A program made the position numbers and the translations under genes. Below, piece by piece: positions 52,185 through 59,787 of a stretch of 64,000 nt of DNA. The stretch is from NCBI RefSeq assembly GCF_003367905.1, contig NZ_CP029462.1, positions 1,550,001-1,614,000 on the forward strand. The letters are read 5' to 3'. A model generated the notes under the pieces. It saw nothing but the letters and a program-made list of their open reading frames with translations. It did not search any database and had not been told where the DNA came from. Each line of letters begins with the position of its first letter. The stretch's first letter is position 1. The DNA is from Megasphaera stantonii (GTDB lineage Bacteria > Bacillota > Negativicutes > Veillonellales > Megasphaeraceae).

Positions 52185-52625
52185 ATGAATTCAGTACAGT
52201 TATTAGGCAATTTGGCCCGTGACCCGGAAATCCGTTTTACGAAGACGGGCAGAGCCGTAGCCATGTTTACCGTCGCCTGCACTCGCACGTACGTGCCGAT
52301 GGGCAGCACGGAACAGAGAGAATTAACTGATTTTATTCCTTGTGTTGCTTGGGGTAATTTGGCGGAAAGCTGCGGCAACAACTTAGCAAAAGGCAGCCGC
52401 GTGTTCGTTCAGGGCCGTATTTCCGTGCGTTCCTATGAAACGCCGGACGGTCAGAAACGGTACCGCACTGAAGTCGTTTGCGATCTCGTTGCCCAGGCCT
52501 TGGGAAGCGATCACCAGCAGATGCCTGTTCATCAGGCCGCTCCCGTACAGTCCAGACCGGCCGCTCCCGGCGCAGGTTTCGGCAGCATGGGGTCCGACGC
52601 TGTTGACGAAGAAATCCCATTCTAA
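52185..52625 (+). CDS. ssb: single-stranded DNA-binding protein
   Basis: SSB (146 aa). OB-fold domain from 'MNSVQLLGNLARDPEIRFT' through about residue 105. A Gln/Pro-rich linker leads to the acidic partner-binding tip 'EEIPF'. Placed between rpsF and rpsR as in other Firmicutes; CGGAGG precedes the ATG. Confidence 0.96.
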   Translation: MNSVQLLGNLARDPEIRFTKTGRAVAMFTVACTRTYVPMGSTEQRELTDFIPCVAWGNLAESCGNNLAKGSRVFVQGRISVRSYETPDGQKRYRTEVVCDLVAQALGSDHQQMPVHQAAPVQSRPAAPGAGFGSMGSDAVDEEIPF

Positions 52626-52668
52626 AGTCAAACAAAGCCCTTCTTAATTTTTGAAGGAGGATACATAG

Positions 52669-52899
52669 ATGAGAAGAGAACGCTCGAGAAAACCGAGAAG
52701 AAAAGTTTGCAGCTTCTGCGTAGATCATGCTGAACAGATCGACTACAAAGATATTGCAAAACTTCGCCGTTTCACAACAGAACGCGGCAAAATCCTGCCG
52801 CGCCGCATTTCCGGCGTTTGCGCGAAACATCAGCGCAAACTGACTGTTGCAATCAAACGGGCAAGAGCTATCGCTCTGCTTCCGTACACGGCAGAATAA
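52669..52899 (+). CDS. rpsR: 30S ribosomal protein S18
   Basis: S18 (76 aa) with '[12 protein letters not shown]', '[21 protein letters not shown]' and '[13 protein letters not shown]', all typical. It keeps the zinc-type cysteines near the N-terminus ('VCSFCVDH'), so it is likely the C+ paralogue. GAAGGAGG upstream. Confidence 0.95.
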   Translation: MRRERSRKPRRKVCSFCVDHAEQIDYKDIAKLRRFTTERGKILPRRISGVCAKHQRKLTVAIKRARAIALLPYTAE

Positions 52900-52913
52900 T
52901 ACACCATGACATG

Positions 52914-52952
52914 AACTGTCCTGTAAGATCGTCTTGCAGGACAGTTTTTTTT
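52914..52952 (+). terminator. terminator of rpsF-ssb-rpsR
   Basis: AACTGTCCTG pairs with CAGGACAGTT around a 14-nt loop, then eight T's. Confidence 0.88.
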
Positions 52953-53035
52953 GCGCCTGTTTTGCGGCAGATGCAAGGGGCGAAATATGGTATAATTTGA
53001 AGCGTAACTGCGAAGGAGAAAGGGAGGGGCCGCGC

Positions 53036-53752
53036 GTGTCGATGGTGGAAGAAATACTGTTTTTGCTTGTCCTGTTTGGGGCGAACGTCATTCAGGGGAT
53101 TACGGGCTTTGCCGGGACGCTCCTGGCGATGCCAGCGTCGATTCTGCTCATCGGGCCGGATAAGGCCAAGGCTATTTTGAATATCATGGCCGTGCTGTCG
53201 TGCAGCATCATCGCCGTGCAGTCCCTGCGGTACGTCGACGTCCGGGAGCTGCTGAAAATCATCGCGGCGATGCTGGTGGGCATGGGCGTCGGCATGTATG
53301 CCTACGCCGTCTGTCCATTGACCTATCTGATTCCCGTGTACGGAGCCTTCGTCATGGCCGTCGGAGCGCGGAATCTGTATGCGAAAAAAGCCCCTTCCTT
53401 CTCGCGGAAAGGGGCTTGGGCCGTTCTCCTGGGAGCCGGCGTCGTCCACGGCATGTTCGTGTCCGGCAGGGCCCTCCTCGTCGTGTATGCGGCGGCGACG
53501 TTCCGGGACAAAGAGGTGTTCCGCAGCACCCTGGCCGCCGTGTGGGTCATTCTCAACGGACTGCTCATGGGAAAGGATTTTTTCAGCGGCGTGTATGACG
53601 GCGACGTCGTCTTTCTTACGGCGGTCAGCGTCGTCCCCCTGGCGGCGGCTATTTACGTCGGCACGGCGATTCACCGCCGCATCAACCAGGCCCTGTTCAT
53701 GAAGCTGTCCTACGCCCTGCTGATCCTGTCGGGAGCCATGCTCGTCCTTTAG
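53036..53752 (+). CDS. TSUP (TauE/SafE)-family membrane protein
   Basis: TauE/SafE-like anion transporter (238 aa) with about seven to eight membrane helices. The first repeat starts 'FGANVIQGITGFAGTLLAMP', the family's GxxGxxG-type helix start. The second half has 'VVHGMFVSGRALLVVYAAA'. The GTG start at 53036 has AGGGAGGGG 6 nt upstream; ATG at 53042 is possible. It overlaps the convergent LOG gene by 4 nt. Sulfite, sulfonate or organic-acid export is typical for the family. Confidence 0.82.
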   Translation: MSMVEEILFLLVLFGANVIQGITGFAGTLLAMPASILLIGPDKAKAILNIMAVLSCSIIAVQSLRYVDVRELLKIIAAMLVGMGVGMYAYAVCPLTYLIPVYGAFVMAVGARNLYAKKAPSFSRKGAWAVLLGAGVVHGMFVSGRALLVVYAAATFRDKEVFRSTLAAVWVILNGLLMGKDFFSGVYDGDVVFLTAVSVVPLAAAIYVGTAIHRRINQALFMKLSYALLILSGAMLVL

Positions 53753-54282
53753 CGGCGGAGGATTTTTTCGATGCCTTCAATAGACGTAACGAAATTTGCC
53801 TTTTCACGGCCGGCTTGATTGAGAAAGCCGGCCTTTACCATGTGGTCGAATAATTTCTCTAAGTGGTCGTAGCAGCCATGGATGTTGTACAGCATACAGG
53901 GCTTGGCGTGGCGTCCCAGGCGGGCCGCCGAGATGGCTTCGGCGATTTCCTCCAGTGTGCCGGCTCCGCCGGGCAGGGCGATGAAGGCGTCTCCCATTTG
54001 AAGCATGGTGTCCTTGCGCTGGCTCATCGTGTTTACCGTAATGAGCCGAGTCAGGCCCGTGTGGACCTCTTCGGCTGTCTTGAGAAATTCCGGGATGACG
54101 CCGATGGCCTTGCCGCCGTTAGCTAAAACGGCGTTTGCCAGCTTGCCCATCAGGCCGGTCCGGCCGCCGCCGTATACCAGCGTAATGTTGTGGGCGGCCA
54201 GCCATTGGCCCAATTCCGACGCCTTGTGTTCATAAATCGGTTCGCTGCCGGCGCTGGCGCCGCAGTAGACGGTAATATTCAC
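53749..54282 (-). CDS. LOG-family (TIGR00730) nucleotide phosphoribohydrolase
   Basis: Rossmann-like protein (177 aa) of the LOG family, which cleaves nucleoside 5'-monophosphates to free base and ribose-5-phosphate. The diagnostic 'PGGAGTLEE' motif is present, with 'YGGGRTGLMGKLANA' forming the nucleotide loop. It overlaps the convergent TSUP gene by 4 nt. GGAGGA upstream of the ATG. Confidence 0.9.
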   Translation of the reverse strand: MNITVYCGASAGSEPIYEHKASELGQWLAAHNITLVYGGGRTGLMGKLANAVLANGGKAIGVIPEFLKTAEEVHTGLTRLITVNTMSQRKDTMLQMGDAFIALPGGAGTLEEIAEAISAARLGRHAKPCMLYNIHGCYDHLEKLFDHMVKAGFLNQAGREKANFVTSIEGIEKILRR

Positions 54283-54416
54283 GAGTGTGTCCTCCTGTCT
54301 TTGTCTTTTCTTTATTATACAGTAATATGCCTTCGGCTTTTGTAATCCCTTGGCGAAATATACGTAATATTTTTGTCGGAGCCTTGGAACGGGCCGTCGT
54401 TTTTCTGCGATTTTCG

Positions 54417-54445
54417 TTGTATTCCGGGAAGGGCAGGCGTATAAT
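54417..54445 (+). promoter_or_regulatory. predicted promoter of the exported-protein gene
   Basis: TTGTAT (54417-54422), 17-nt spacer, TATAAT (54440-54445). Confidence 0.6.
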
Positions 54446-54483
54446 GTGATGTTGCAAGAGGTAACAAAAGGAGTTGACCTGAA

Positions 54484-55245
54484 TTGAAAGCAACTACATG
54501 TATCGCCTGCGCAGTCTGTGCCTTAGGCCTGACGGCGCCGTGTCTGGCTGAGGAACCGCTGCCCGCCGCGGCTGTCGCCGTCGTATCGGTTCAGCCGGCG
54601 CAGGATGCGTCGGCTGCGTCGTGGCTCGAACCGGCTGCCGGCGAATGGTACGACCTGAAGGGCGAATTGGCTATGACGATCAGCGGCAGCACGATCAACG
54701 GCTGCCCCGTCGCGGCATCAGGAAACTGTACGTATGGATATCCCCGCACGGGCCATTTCACGATTTCCGAAAGCCAGGGGACGAGAACTCTGACGTTGGA
54801 TTTGCTGGGCCATAAATCCCACCAGTATCTCATCGTCGACGGCAAGACGACCCTGCGCCGCTCCATTCATCCCGAATACAGCGAATCGGTCGGCGGCATA
54901 TACCTGGGCATGACGAGAGACGACGTGACGGCAAAGTACGGCTATCCCAATGAAATCACGGCCGATCAGGGCATGGAGCACTGGTCGTACGGCCTTCACC
55001 GTATGGACGTATTTTTCCAGGGCGGCATCGTCATGGCCGTCCGCCTGTATAAAGGCAGCGATATCAAATTTGATAAGTCCGGCCTGGGAGCCGACGCGGC
55101 GATGGCGGCCTACGCCGAAGCGTATAAGCTCGCCGCAGTGCCGGTTATTCCGGCGGAAGACGGCGTCCTGTCGCCGGCCTACGACTTGCCTCAGGGCGAA
55201 AAATTCCACGTCAGCCAGCGTTACGTCCAGCTGTCCGTGGACTGA
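54484..55245 (+). CDS. exported protein with SmpA/BamE-like repeat region
   Basis: Secreted protein (253 aa) with a signal peptide ending near 'PCLA'. The middle part is beta-rich. The C-terminal part has 'GGIYLGMTRDDVTAKYGYPNE', the pattern of SmpA/BamE-like (OmlA) domains often found in periplasmic proteins. The TTG start has AAAAGGAG 10 nt upstream. Function unknown. Confidence 0.65.
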   Translation: MKATTCIACAVCALGLTAPCLAEEPLPAAAVAVVSVQPAQDASAASWLEPAAGEWYDLKGELAMTISGSTINGCPVAASGNCTYGYPRTGHFTISESQGTRTLTLDLLGHKSHQYLIVDGKTTLRRSIHPEYSESVGGIYLGMTRDDVTAKYGYPNEITADQGMEHWSYGLHRMDVFFQGGIVMAVRLYKGSDIKFDKSGLGADAAMAAYAEAYKLAAVPVIPAEDGVLSPAYDLPQGEKFHVSQRYVQLSVD

Positions 55246-55258
55246 CGAAAATATATTC

Positions 55259-55311
55259 ATAACGCAGGTTCTTTACCCTGTTTTGCGGGGCAAAGGGCTT
55301 GCGTTATTTTT
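55259..55311. terminator. bidirectional terminator, exported protein/GNAT
   Basis: ATAACGCA (55259-55266) pairs with TGCGTTAT (55300-55307), with additional inner GC pairing, then T's. Confidence 0.8.
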
Positions 55312-55789
55312 GTATAGAACGCTCCATGGCAAAATTGACCAGGACGTGTCCTGCCCGATGAACGCACTGCCGGCGGACGACGGCGTAGCCTCGCTGCTCA
55401 AAAAACGGCCGGGCCGTCAGGGAGGCGTTGGTGCGGATCTTCGCATGGCCTTCGGCGGCGGCGCGCCCTTCGATGCGTTCCGCCAGGGCTTTGGCGACGC
55501 CGCGGCGCTGGTAGTCCTTGTGGACGTAGAGGCAGTCGAAGTACTCGCCGTCCCGGTTGGCGAATCCGACGATACGGCCGTCCTGCACGGCGACCCACGT
55601 GTCTTCCCCTTTTAAGAGGCCCTGCCATCGGGAGAGGTCCGGCTTTTTCGGGGCCCAGGCGTCGGCCTGCTCCGGTGTGTAATCCTTGAGGTTTACGCTG
55701 TGAATCGTATCGTAAAACAACGATACGACGGACTGTAAATCCCCTTCGTCGTAGGGGCGCAGGCAGAGCTGCGCTGCTGATGGTTTCAT
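55304..55789 (-). CDS. GNAT-family N-acetyltransferase
   Basis: GNAT acetyltransferase (161 aa). The acetyl-CoA loop 'QRRGVAKAL' lies near residue 93, and the C-terminal 'PFFEQRGY' is the standard fold end. It starts 9 nt after the XRE-regulator stop with AAGGAGAGG upstream, so it is co-transcribed with it. Acceptor unknown. Confidence 0.87.
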   Translation of the reverse strand: MKPSAAQLCLRPYDEGDLQSVVSLFYDTIHSVNLKDYTPEQADAWAPKKPDLSRWQGLLKGEDTWVAVQDGRIVGFANRDGEYFDCLYVHKDYQRRGVAKALAERIEGRAAAEGHAKIRTNASLTARPFFEQRGYAVVRRQCVHRAGHVLVNFAMERSIQK

Positions 55790-55798
55790 ATCCTCTCC

Positions 55799-56506
55799 TT
55801 ATCCCGTGACGGCCAGCATGTTGTAGAGCTTTAAAATGCGGATGTCTTCCTTTGAAATATGCAGGGCCTTGATGAAATCGGCCGTTTCCGCAGCCGGCTT
55901 CTTCGTAATCAGAGCCTTGGCAGCAATGGGCATGAAGGGCCGCGACGACAAGCCGTAGTTTAAGACCCATTTGTACGGGGCGTCTAAATACGAGGCCAGC
56001 ATGTTGATGGTATACTGCTCCATGGGCGTGTCCCTGTTCTGAAAAACGAGGCGCGTCAAGGCGTCGTAGTGGACCATGCGGCCTGTGTAGGTGTTTTCGC
56101 AGTGCTGATACTGGGAGACGTCGTCATAGGTCATGTACATCATGACCTTGTACGTGTTATCGGCCTGCTTTCCGCCGATTTCGATGAGGCTCCGCGACAG
56201 GCTGTTGTTGCGGCCGTCGAAGGTGTACATATACAGGCGGCGTATTCCCTGGAAAAAGGAGGGGACGGCGTCTTCCTGGCGGACGGGCTCCGGCTCGGGC
56301 GCATAATACAGAAGCTGCTCCGGCGAAACGCCTAAGGCCGCGGCGATGTCGTATAAGGTGTCGACGTCTAAGGAAATCTGCCCCTTTTCATATTTGGAAA
56401 CGGTGGCCTTGCTCTTGCAGATAGCGTCGCCGAGTTCCTGTACGGTCCAACCCTTCTTTTTTCTGAAAATATTAATTTTTTTGCCTATTTCCTCGCTTAT
56501 ATGCAT
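55799..56506 (-). CDS. XRE-family transcriptional regulator
   Basis: Regulator (235 aa) with an N-terminal XRE HTH ('WTVQELGDAICKSKATVSKYE', residues 20-40). A C-terminal part of unknown type has 'RRLYMYTFDGRNNSLSRS'. ATG at 56506 with AGGTGA is preferred over GTG at 56515. It is divergent from malY and in operon with the GNAT gene. It most likely controls malY and itself. Confidence 0.8.
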   Translation of the reverse strand: MHISEEIGKKINIFRKKKGWTVQELGDAICKSKATVSKYEKGQISLDVDTLYDIAAALGVSPEQLLYYAPEPEPVRQEDAVPSFFQGIRRLYMYTFDGRNNSLSRSLIEIGGKQADNTYKVMMYMTYDDVSQYQHCENTYTGRMVHYDALTRLVFQNRDTPMEQYTINMLASYLDAPYKWVLNYGLSSRPFMPIAAKALITKKPAAETADFIKALHISKEDIRILKLYNMLAVTG

Positions 56507-56600
56507 GATGCTCACCTGTTTCTTATAAATCTTTCTGGAATCGGAAATACGAGGTTATATACATAGTATAAGGAAAAAATCGGAGATTTTCTACTATAAG

Positions 56601-56625
56601 GAAACAAATTTAGAAATATTGTTTC
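56601..56625. promoter_or_regulatory. inverted repeat between the XRE gene and malY
   Basis: GAAACAA-N11-TTGTTTC, a perfect 7-bp dyad in the divergent promoter region, 23 bp upstream of the malY -35. Candidate operator for the XRE regulator. Confidence 0.5.
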
Positions 56626-56647
56626 GTTTCGCGAGAAAGGCCCTGCT

Positions 56648-56676
56648 TTGACGAGGGACGTCTTCTTTGGTATGCT
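56648..56676 (+). promoter_or_regulatory. predicted malY promoter
   Basis: TTGACG (56648-56653), 17-nt spacer, TATGCT (56671-56676). Confidence 0.65.
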
Positions 56677-56718
56677 GTGTACATAACGAAACGCATACTG
56701 ATGAAGGAGATGACTGCC

Positions 56719-57936
56719 ATGACTTACGATTTTGATGAAATCATCGACCGCCGCCATACAAACGCCCTCAATACGGACGGCTTCCGCGGCTATATTTTCC
56801 ACGCCGGGCCGGAAAAGAAGTTTCCCTTTGCTGACGACGAATTCGTCCGCATGTGGGTGGCCGACATGGAATTTGCCACGCCGCCGGAAATCTGCCAGGC
56901 CATGAAAGACCGCATCGACCGCCGCATTTTCGGCTATACCCTGCTGTGCGACGACTCCTACTACGACGTCTTTGCCGGCTGGTGCCAAAAGATGTACGGC
57001 TGGACCTTCCCCAAGGAAGAGCTCGTCTTTTCGCCGGGCATCATTCCGGCCCTGTACGAGCTCGTCGAAGACCTCGTCAAGGACACGGAAAAAATCCTCA
57101 TGGTATCGCCGGCGTACGGCTTTTTCCAGCACGCCGCCGAATACGCCGATCGGACTTACGTATGCTCGCCCTTGATGTACGATGCGGGCAAATTTTCCAT
57201 CGACTTCGACGACTTCGAGGCGAAGGCCGCCGACCCGCACATGAAGCTGGTCATCTGGTGCAATCCTCACAACCCGACGGGCCGCATCTGGACGGAAGAG
57301 GAGCTCCGGCGCGTCGCGGCCATCGTAGAAAAGTATAACCTCTGGATTATCAGCGACGAAATTCACTGCGATCTCCTGCGCTGCGGCAAGACCCACACGC
57401 CGATGGGCAAAATCATGGCGGATTATCCCAAGCTCGTGACATGCATGTCGGCAAGCAAGACCTTCAACATGGCCGGCCTCATGTTCTCGGACATCATCAT
57501 CCGCGACGCCGAGCTGCGGCGCCATTTTGCGGCCCGCGACAAGACTGTGGGATTCATCAATCCCTTGTCCCTCGAAGCCCACAAGGCGGCTTACCTCTCT
57601 TGCGGCGACTGGCTCGACCAGCTCCGGGCATATCTGGACGGCAACTTCCAGTTTGTCAAGGACTACGCAGCGGAGCACCTGCCGAAGATTTCCTTTGAAA
57701 TTCCCGACGCGACGTACCTGGCTTGGATGGACATGAGCCCCTACCTCGGCGACGTAGAAAATATCCCCGATTTCTTTGCTAACGAAGCGGGTGTACTCCT
57801 CGAAGGCGGCGACAGCCTGTTCGTCGGCAACGCTAAGGGCTTTATCCGCCTGAACCTGGCCATGCCCCGTTCGATCATAGCCGAAGGCCTGAGGCGAATG
57901 GACGAAGCGATTCAAAAGCATTTGGCGACGAAATAA
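56719..57936 (+). CDS. malY: MalY/PatB-family PLP enzyme (C-S lyase/aminotransferase)
   Basis: Fold-type I PLP enzyme (405 aa) of the MalY/PatB group, which cleaves cystathionine or cysteine conjugates. 'MWVADMEFATPPEI' is family-typical, and the PLP lysine is in 'SASKTFNMAGL', with 'DEIHCDLL' upstream. AAGGAG lies 9 nt before the ATG; the frame is open further up without a ribosome site. It is divergent from the XRE regulator. Cystathionine beta-lyase activity is likely but not proven. Confidence 0.87.
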   Translation: MTYDFDEIIDRRHTNALNTDGFRGYIFHAGPEKKFPFADDEFVRMWVADMEFATPPEICQAMKDRIDRRIFGYTLLCDDSYYDVFAGWCQKMYGWTFPKEELVFSPGIIPALYELVEDLVKDTEKILMVSPAYGFFQHAAEYADRTYVCSPLMYDAGKFSIDFDDFEAKAADPHMKLVIWCNPHNPTGRIWTEEELRRVAAIVEKYNLWIISDEIHCDLLRCGKTHTPMGKIMADYPKLVTCMSASKTFNMAGLMFSDIIIRDAELRRHFAARDKTVGFINPLSLEAHKAAYLSCGDWLDQLRAYLDGNFQFVKDYAAEHLPKISFEIPDATYLAWMDMSPYLGDVENIPDFFANEAGVLLEGGDSLFVGNAKGFIRLNLAMPRSIIAEGLRRMDEAIQKHLATK

Positions 57937-57968
57937 GAAGGCTTATTTTATAGCAATAAATTGACATG

Positions 57969-58007
57969 CCTCTCCGGCGAAGATGCGCCTTGCCTTTGCC
58001 GGAGAGG
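57969..58007 (+). terminator. terminator after malY
   Basis: Perfect 10-bp stem (57969-57978 with 57998-58007) followed by five T's. Confidence 0.9.
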
Positions 58008-58037
58008 TTTTTGCTGCCGATGCGGTTGGGCAGATAT

Positions 58038-58066
58038 TTGACGTGTTTTCGCAAATTCAGTATAAT
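58038..58066 (+). promoter_or_regulatory. predicted promoter of the queD operon
   Basis: TTGACG (58038-58043), 17-nt spacer, TATAAT (58061-58066). Confidence 0.75.
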
Positions 58067-58101
58067 GGAGGCATGCTGAGGCAGGGGCAGTGCTTGTATG
58101 G

Positions 58102-58141
58102 AACCGGCTCGGCGTACCGGGATGATACCGGTTATTTTTTT
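58102..58141 (+). promoter_or_regulatory. terminator-like hairpin in the queD leader
   Basis: AACCGG (58102-58107) pairs with CCGGTT (58128-58133), followed by an AT-T7 run ending at 58141, inside the ~113-nt leader. Inner CCGG repeats allow an alternative pairing. A riboswitch-like attenuator is possible, but the preQ1-I consensus was not found. Confidence 0.5.
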
Positions 58142-58185
58142 GCAGTTTTGATGACGTGTTTGATGCGAAATTGTGAGGAGTCTCT

Positions 58186-58515
58186 ATGTATACAGTAACG
58201 AAACGGCTGGAAATTGCGGCGGCTCACCGCCTGAGCCTGAACTACGAAAGCCAGTGCGAAAACCTGCACGGCCACAACTGGATTATCTACGTGACGTGCC
58301 GGCGGGAAGAGCTGAATGAAAACGGCATGGTCGTCGATTTCAAGGAAATATCCAATATCGTGAAGGGGAAGCTGGATCACGCCTATCTGAACGACGTGAT
58401 TCCCGGCAATCCGACGGCGGAAAACATCGCCAAGTGGATCTGCGATTCTATCCCCTTTTGCGTCAAGGTAAGCGTACAGGAGTCGGAAGGGAACGTGGCG
58501 ACGTATGAAGTATAA
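58186..58515 (+). CDS. queD: 6-carboxy-tetrahydropterin synthase
   Basis: QueD (109 aa), second step of queuosine (preQ0) synthesis from dihydroneopterin triphosphate. Zinc histidines H14 ('AAHRL'), H28 and H30 ('LHGHNW') and catalytic C24 are in place. It overlaps queE by 11 nt. The upstream leader holds a terminator-like structure. Confidence 0.93.
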   Translation: MYTVTKRLEIAAAHRLSLNYESQCENLHGHNWIIYVTCRREELNENGMVVDFKEISNIVKGKLDHAYLNDVIPGNPTAENIAKWICDSIPFCVKVSVQESEGNVATYEV

Positions 58516-59167
58516 GTTTCCCGTCGTAGAAATCTTCGACAGCATCGAGGGAGAAGGAAAGCGAACAGGCTACATGAGTACCTTTATCCGCTTCGCCGGC
58601 TGCAATCTCCGCTGCTCGTACTGCGATACGGCCTATGCCTTGTCGGCAGACGACGCGGCGGCGGAATACACGGCAGACGAATTGGCGCAGCTCGTACAGT
58701 CTAAGCCGTGGAGCCGCGTGACCCTGACGGGAGGCGAGCCCATGCTGCAGCCCCTGCAGGAGCTGACGGAACGGCTTTGCCGCGGCGGCTGCGAGATCAA
58801 TATCGAGACGAACGGGGCCGTCCTCTTGCCGAAGGAGCGTCCTGCGGGCCTGTTTTATACGATGGACTGGAAATCCCCCTCGTCGGGCATGAGCGAAGCC
58901 ATGAAGCTGGAAAACCTGCAGGAACGGCTGACGCCTGCCGACGTCGTCAAGTTCGTCGTCGCGACGAAGGACGATTTGGACGACATGGCCTATACGATTT
59001 CCCACCTGCTGCCGGCAGCGCGGCCCCTGCTGTACGTATCGCCCGTGTGGGGCGAAATCGAACCGGCGGCTCTCGTCGATTTCGTCAAGGAGAAGGGCCT
59101 GGACGACGTGTGCGTGCAGGTGCAGCTCCATAAAATCATCTACGATCCGGAGGCCAGAGGCGTATAA
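58505..59167 (+). CDS. queE: 7-carboxy-7-deazaguanine synthase
   Basis: Radical-SAM enzyme (220 aa) of queuosine synthesis. The cluster motif is C33-x3-C37-x2-C40 ('CNLRCSYC'), with 'TGGEPMLQ' as a typical radical-SAM glycine motif. It overlaps queD and folE (1 nt), so all three are one operon. Confidence 0.93.
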   Translation: MKYKFPVVEIFDSIEGEGKRTGYMSTFIRFAGCNLRCSYCDTAYALSADDAAAEYTADELAQLVQSKPWSRVTLTGGEPMLQPLQELTERLCRGGCEINIETNGAVLLPKERPAGLFYTMDWKSPSSGMSEAMKLENLQERLTPADVVKFVVATKDDLDDMAYTISHLLPAARPLLYVSPVWGEIEPAALVDFVKEKGLDDVCVQVQLHKIIYDPEARGV

Positions 59168-59724
59168 TGGACAGAGAAAAATTAAAGCAGGCAGCGGCGC
59201 TGATCCTGGAAGCCGTCGGGCAGGATGGCCGCGACGAGACGAAGGAGACGCCGGAGCGGTTTGCCAAGATGATGGAGGAACGGCTGGCCTATGCCGGCGT
59301 TTCCAACGAAGAAATCGCTAAGGAATTCGATAAGGTGTTTCCCTGTGATGACGGCAATATGGTCGTTGTCAAGGACATCGACGTGTTCAGCTTTTGCGAG
59401 CATCACATCGCCCTCATGTACGATATGAAAATCGCTATCGGCTATATCCCCAAGGGATGCGTCATCGGCTTGTCGAAGCTGGCCCGCATTGCCGACGCCG
59501 TCTGCCGGCGCCTTCAGCTGCAGGAGCGCATCGGCGCCGATATATACGACGTGCTGCGGCGCATCGTCAAGACCGACGACATCATCGTCTGCATTCAGGG
59601 CGAGCATTCCTGCATGACGGCCCGGGGCATCAAAAAGCCGGGCTCCCAGACGCGGACCTTGTACGCTGGCGGCGTCTTTGACGATCCCCTGCGGAGAAAT
59701 GAATTTTTTAACCTCATACGGTAA
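59167..59724 (+). CDS. folE: GTP cyclohydrolase I
   Basis: FolE (185 aa) makes dihydroneopterin triphosphate from GTP, the shared first step of queuosine and folate synthesis. Zinc ligands C77, H80 and C149 ('FCEHH', 'HSCM') are intact. Third gene of the que operon. No queC or queF is in the window. Confidence 0.94.
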   Translation: MDREKLKQAAALILEAVGQDGRDETKETPERFAKMMEERLAYAGVSNEEIAKEFDKVFPCDDGNMVVVKDIDVFSFCEHHIALMYDMKIAIGYIPKGCVIGLSKLARIADAVCRRLQLQERIGADIYDVLRRIVKTDDIIVCIQGEHSCMTARGIKKPGSQTRTLYAGGVFDDPLRRNEFFNLIR

Positions 59725-59730
59725 TGCATA

Positions 59731-59773
59731 CAGGCTCCCCATCAGACGGATACGCTGTCTGATGGGGAGCCTG
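59731..59773. terminator. strong hairpin after folE
   Basis: Perfect 17-bp stem (59731-59747 with 59757-59773), little T run. It ends the que operon and possibly the convergent PLP gene. Confidence 0.75.
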
Positions 59774-59787
59774 ACGTCGTTTGGGCC

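Noticed and set aside
58066-58186. preQ1-I riboswitch before queD
   Set aside because: The short aptamer consensus with its A-rich tail is not visible; only terminator-like structure is supported.
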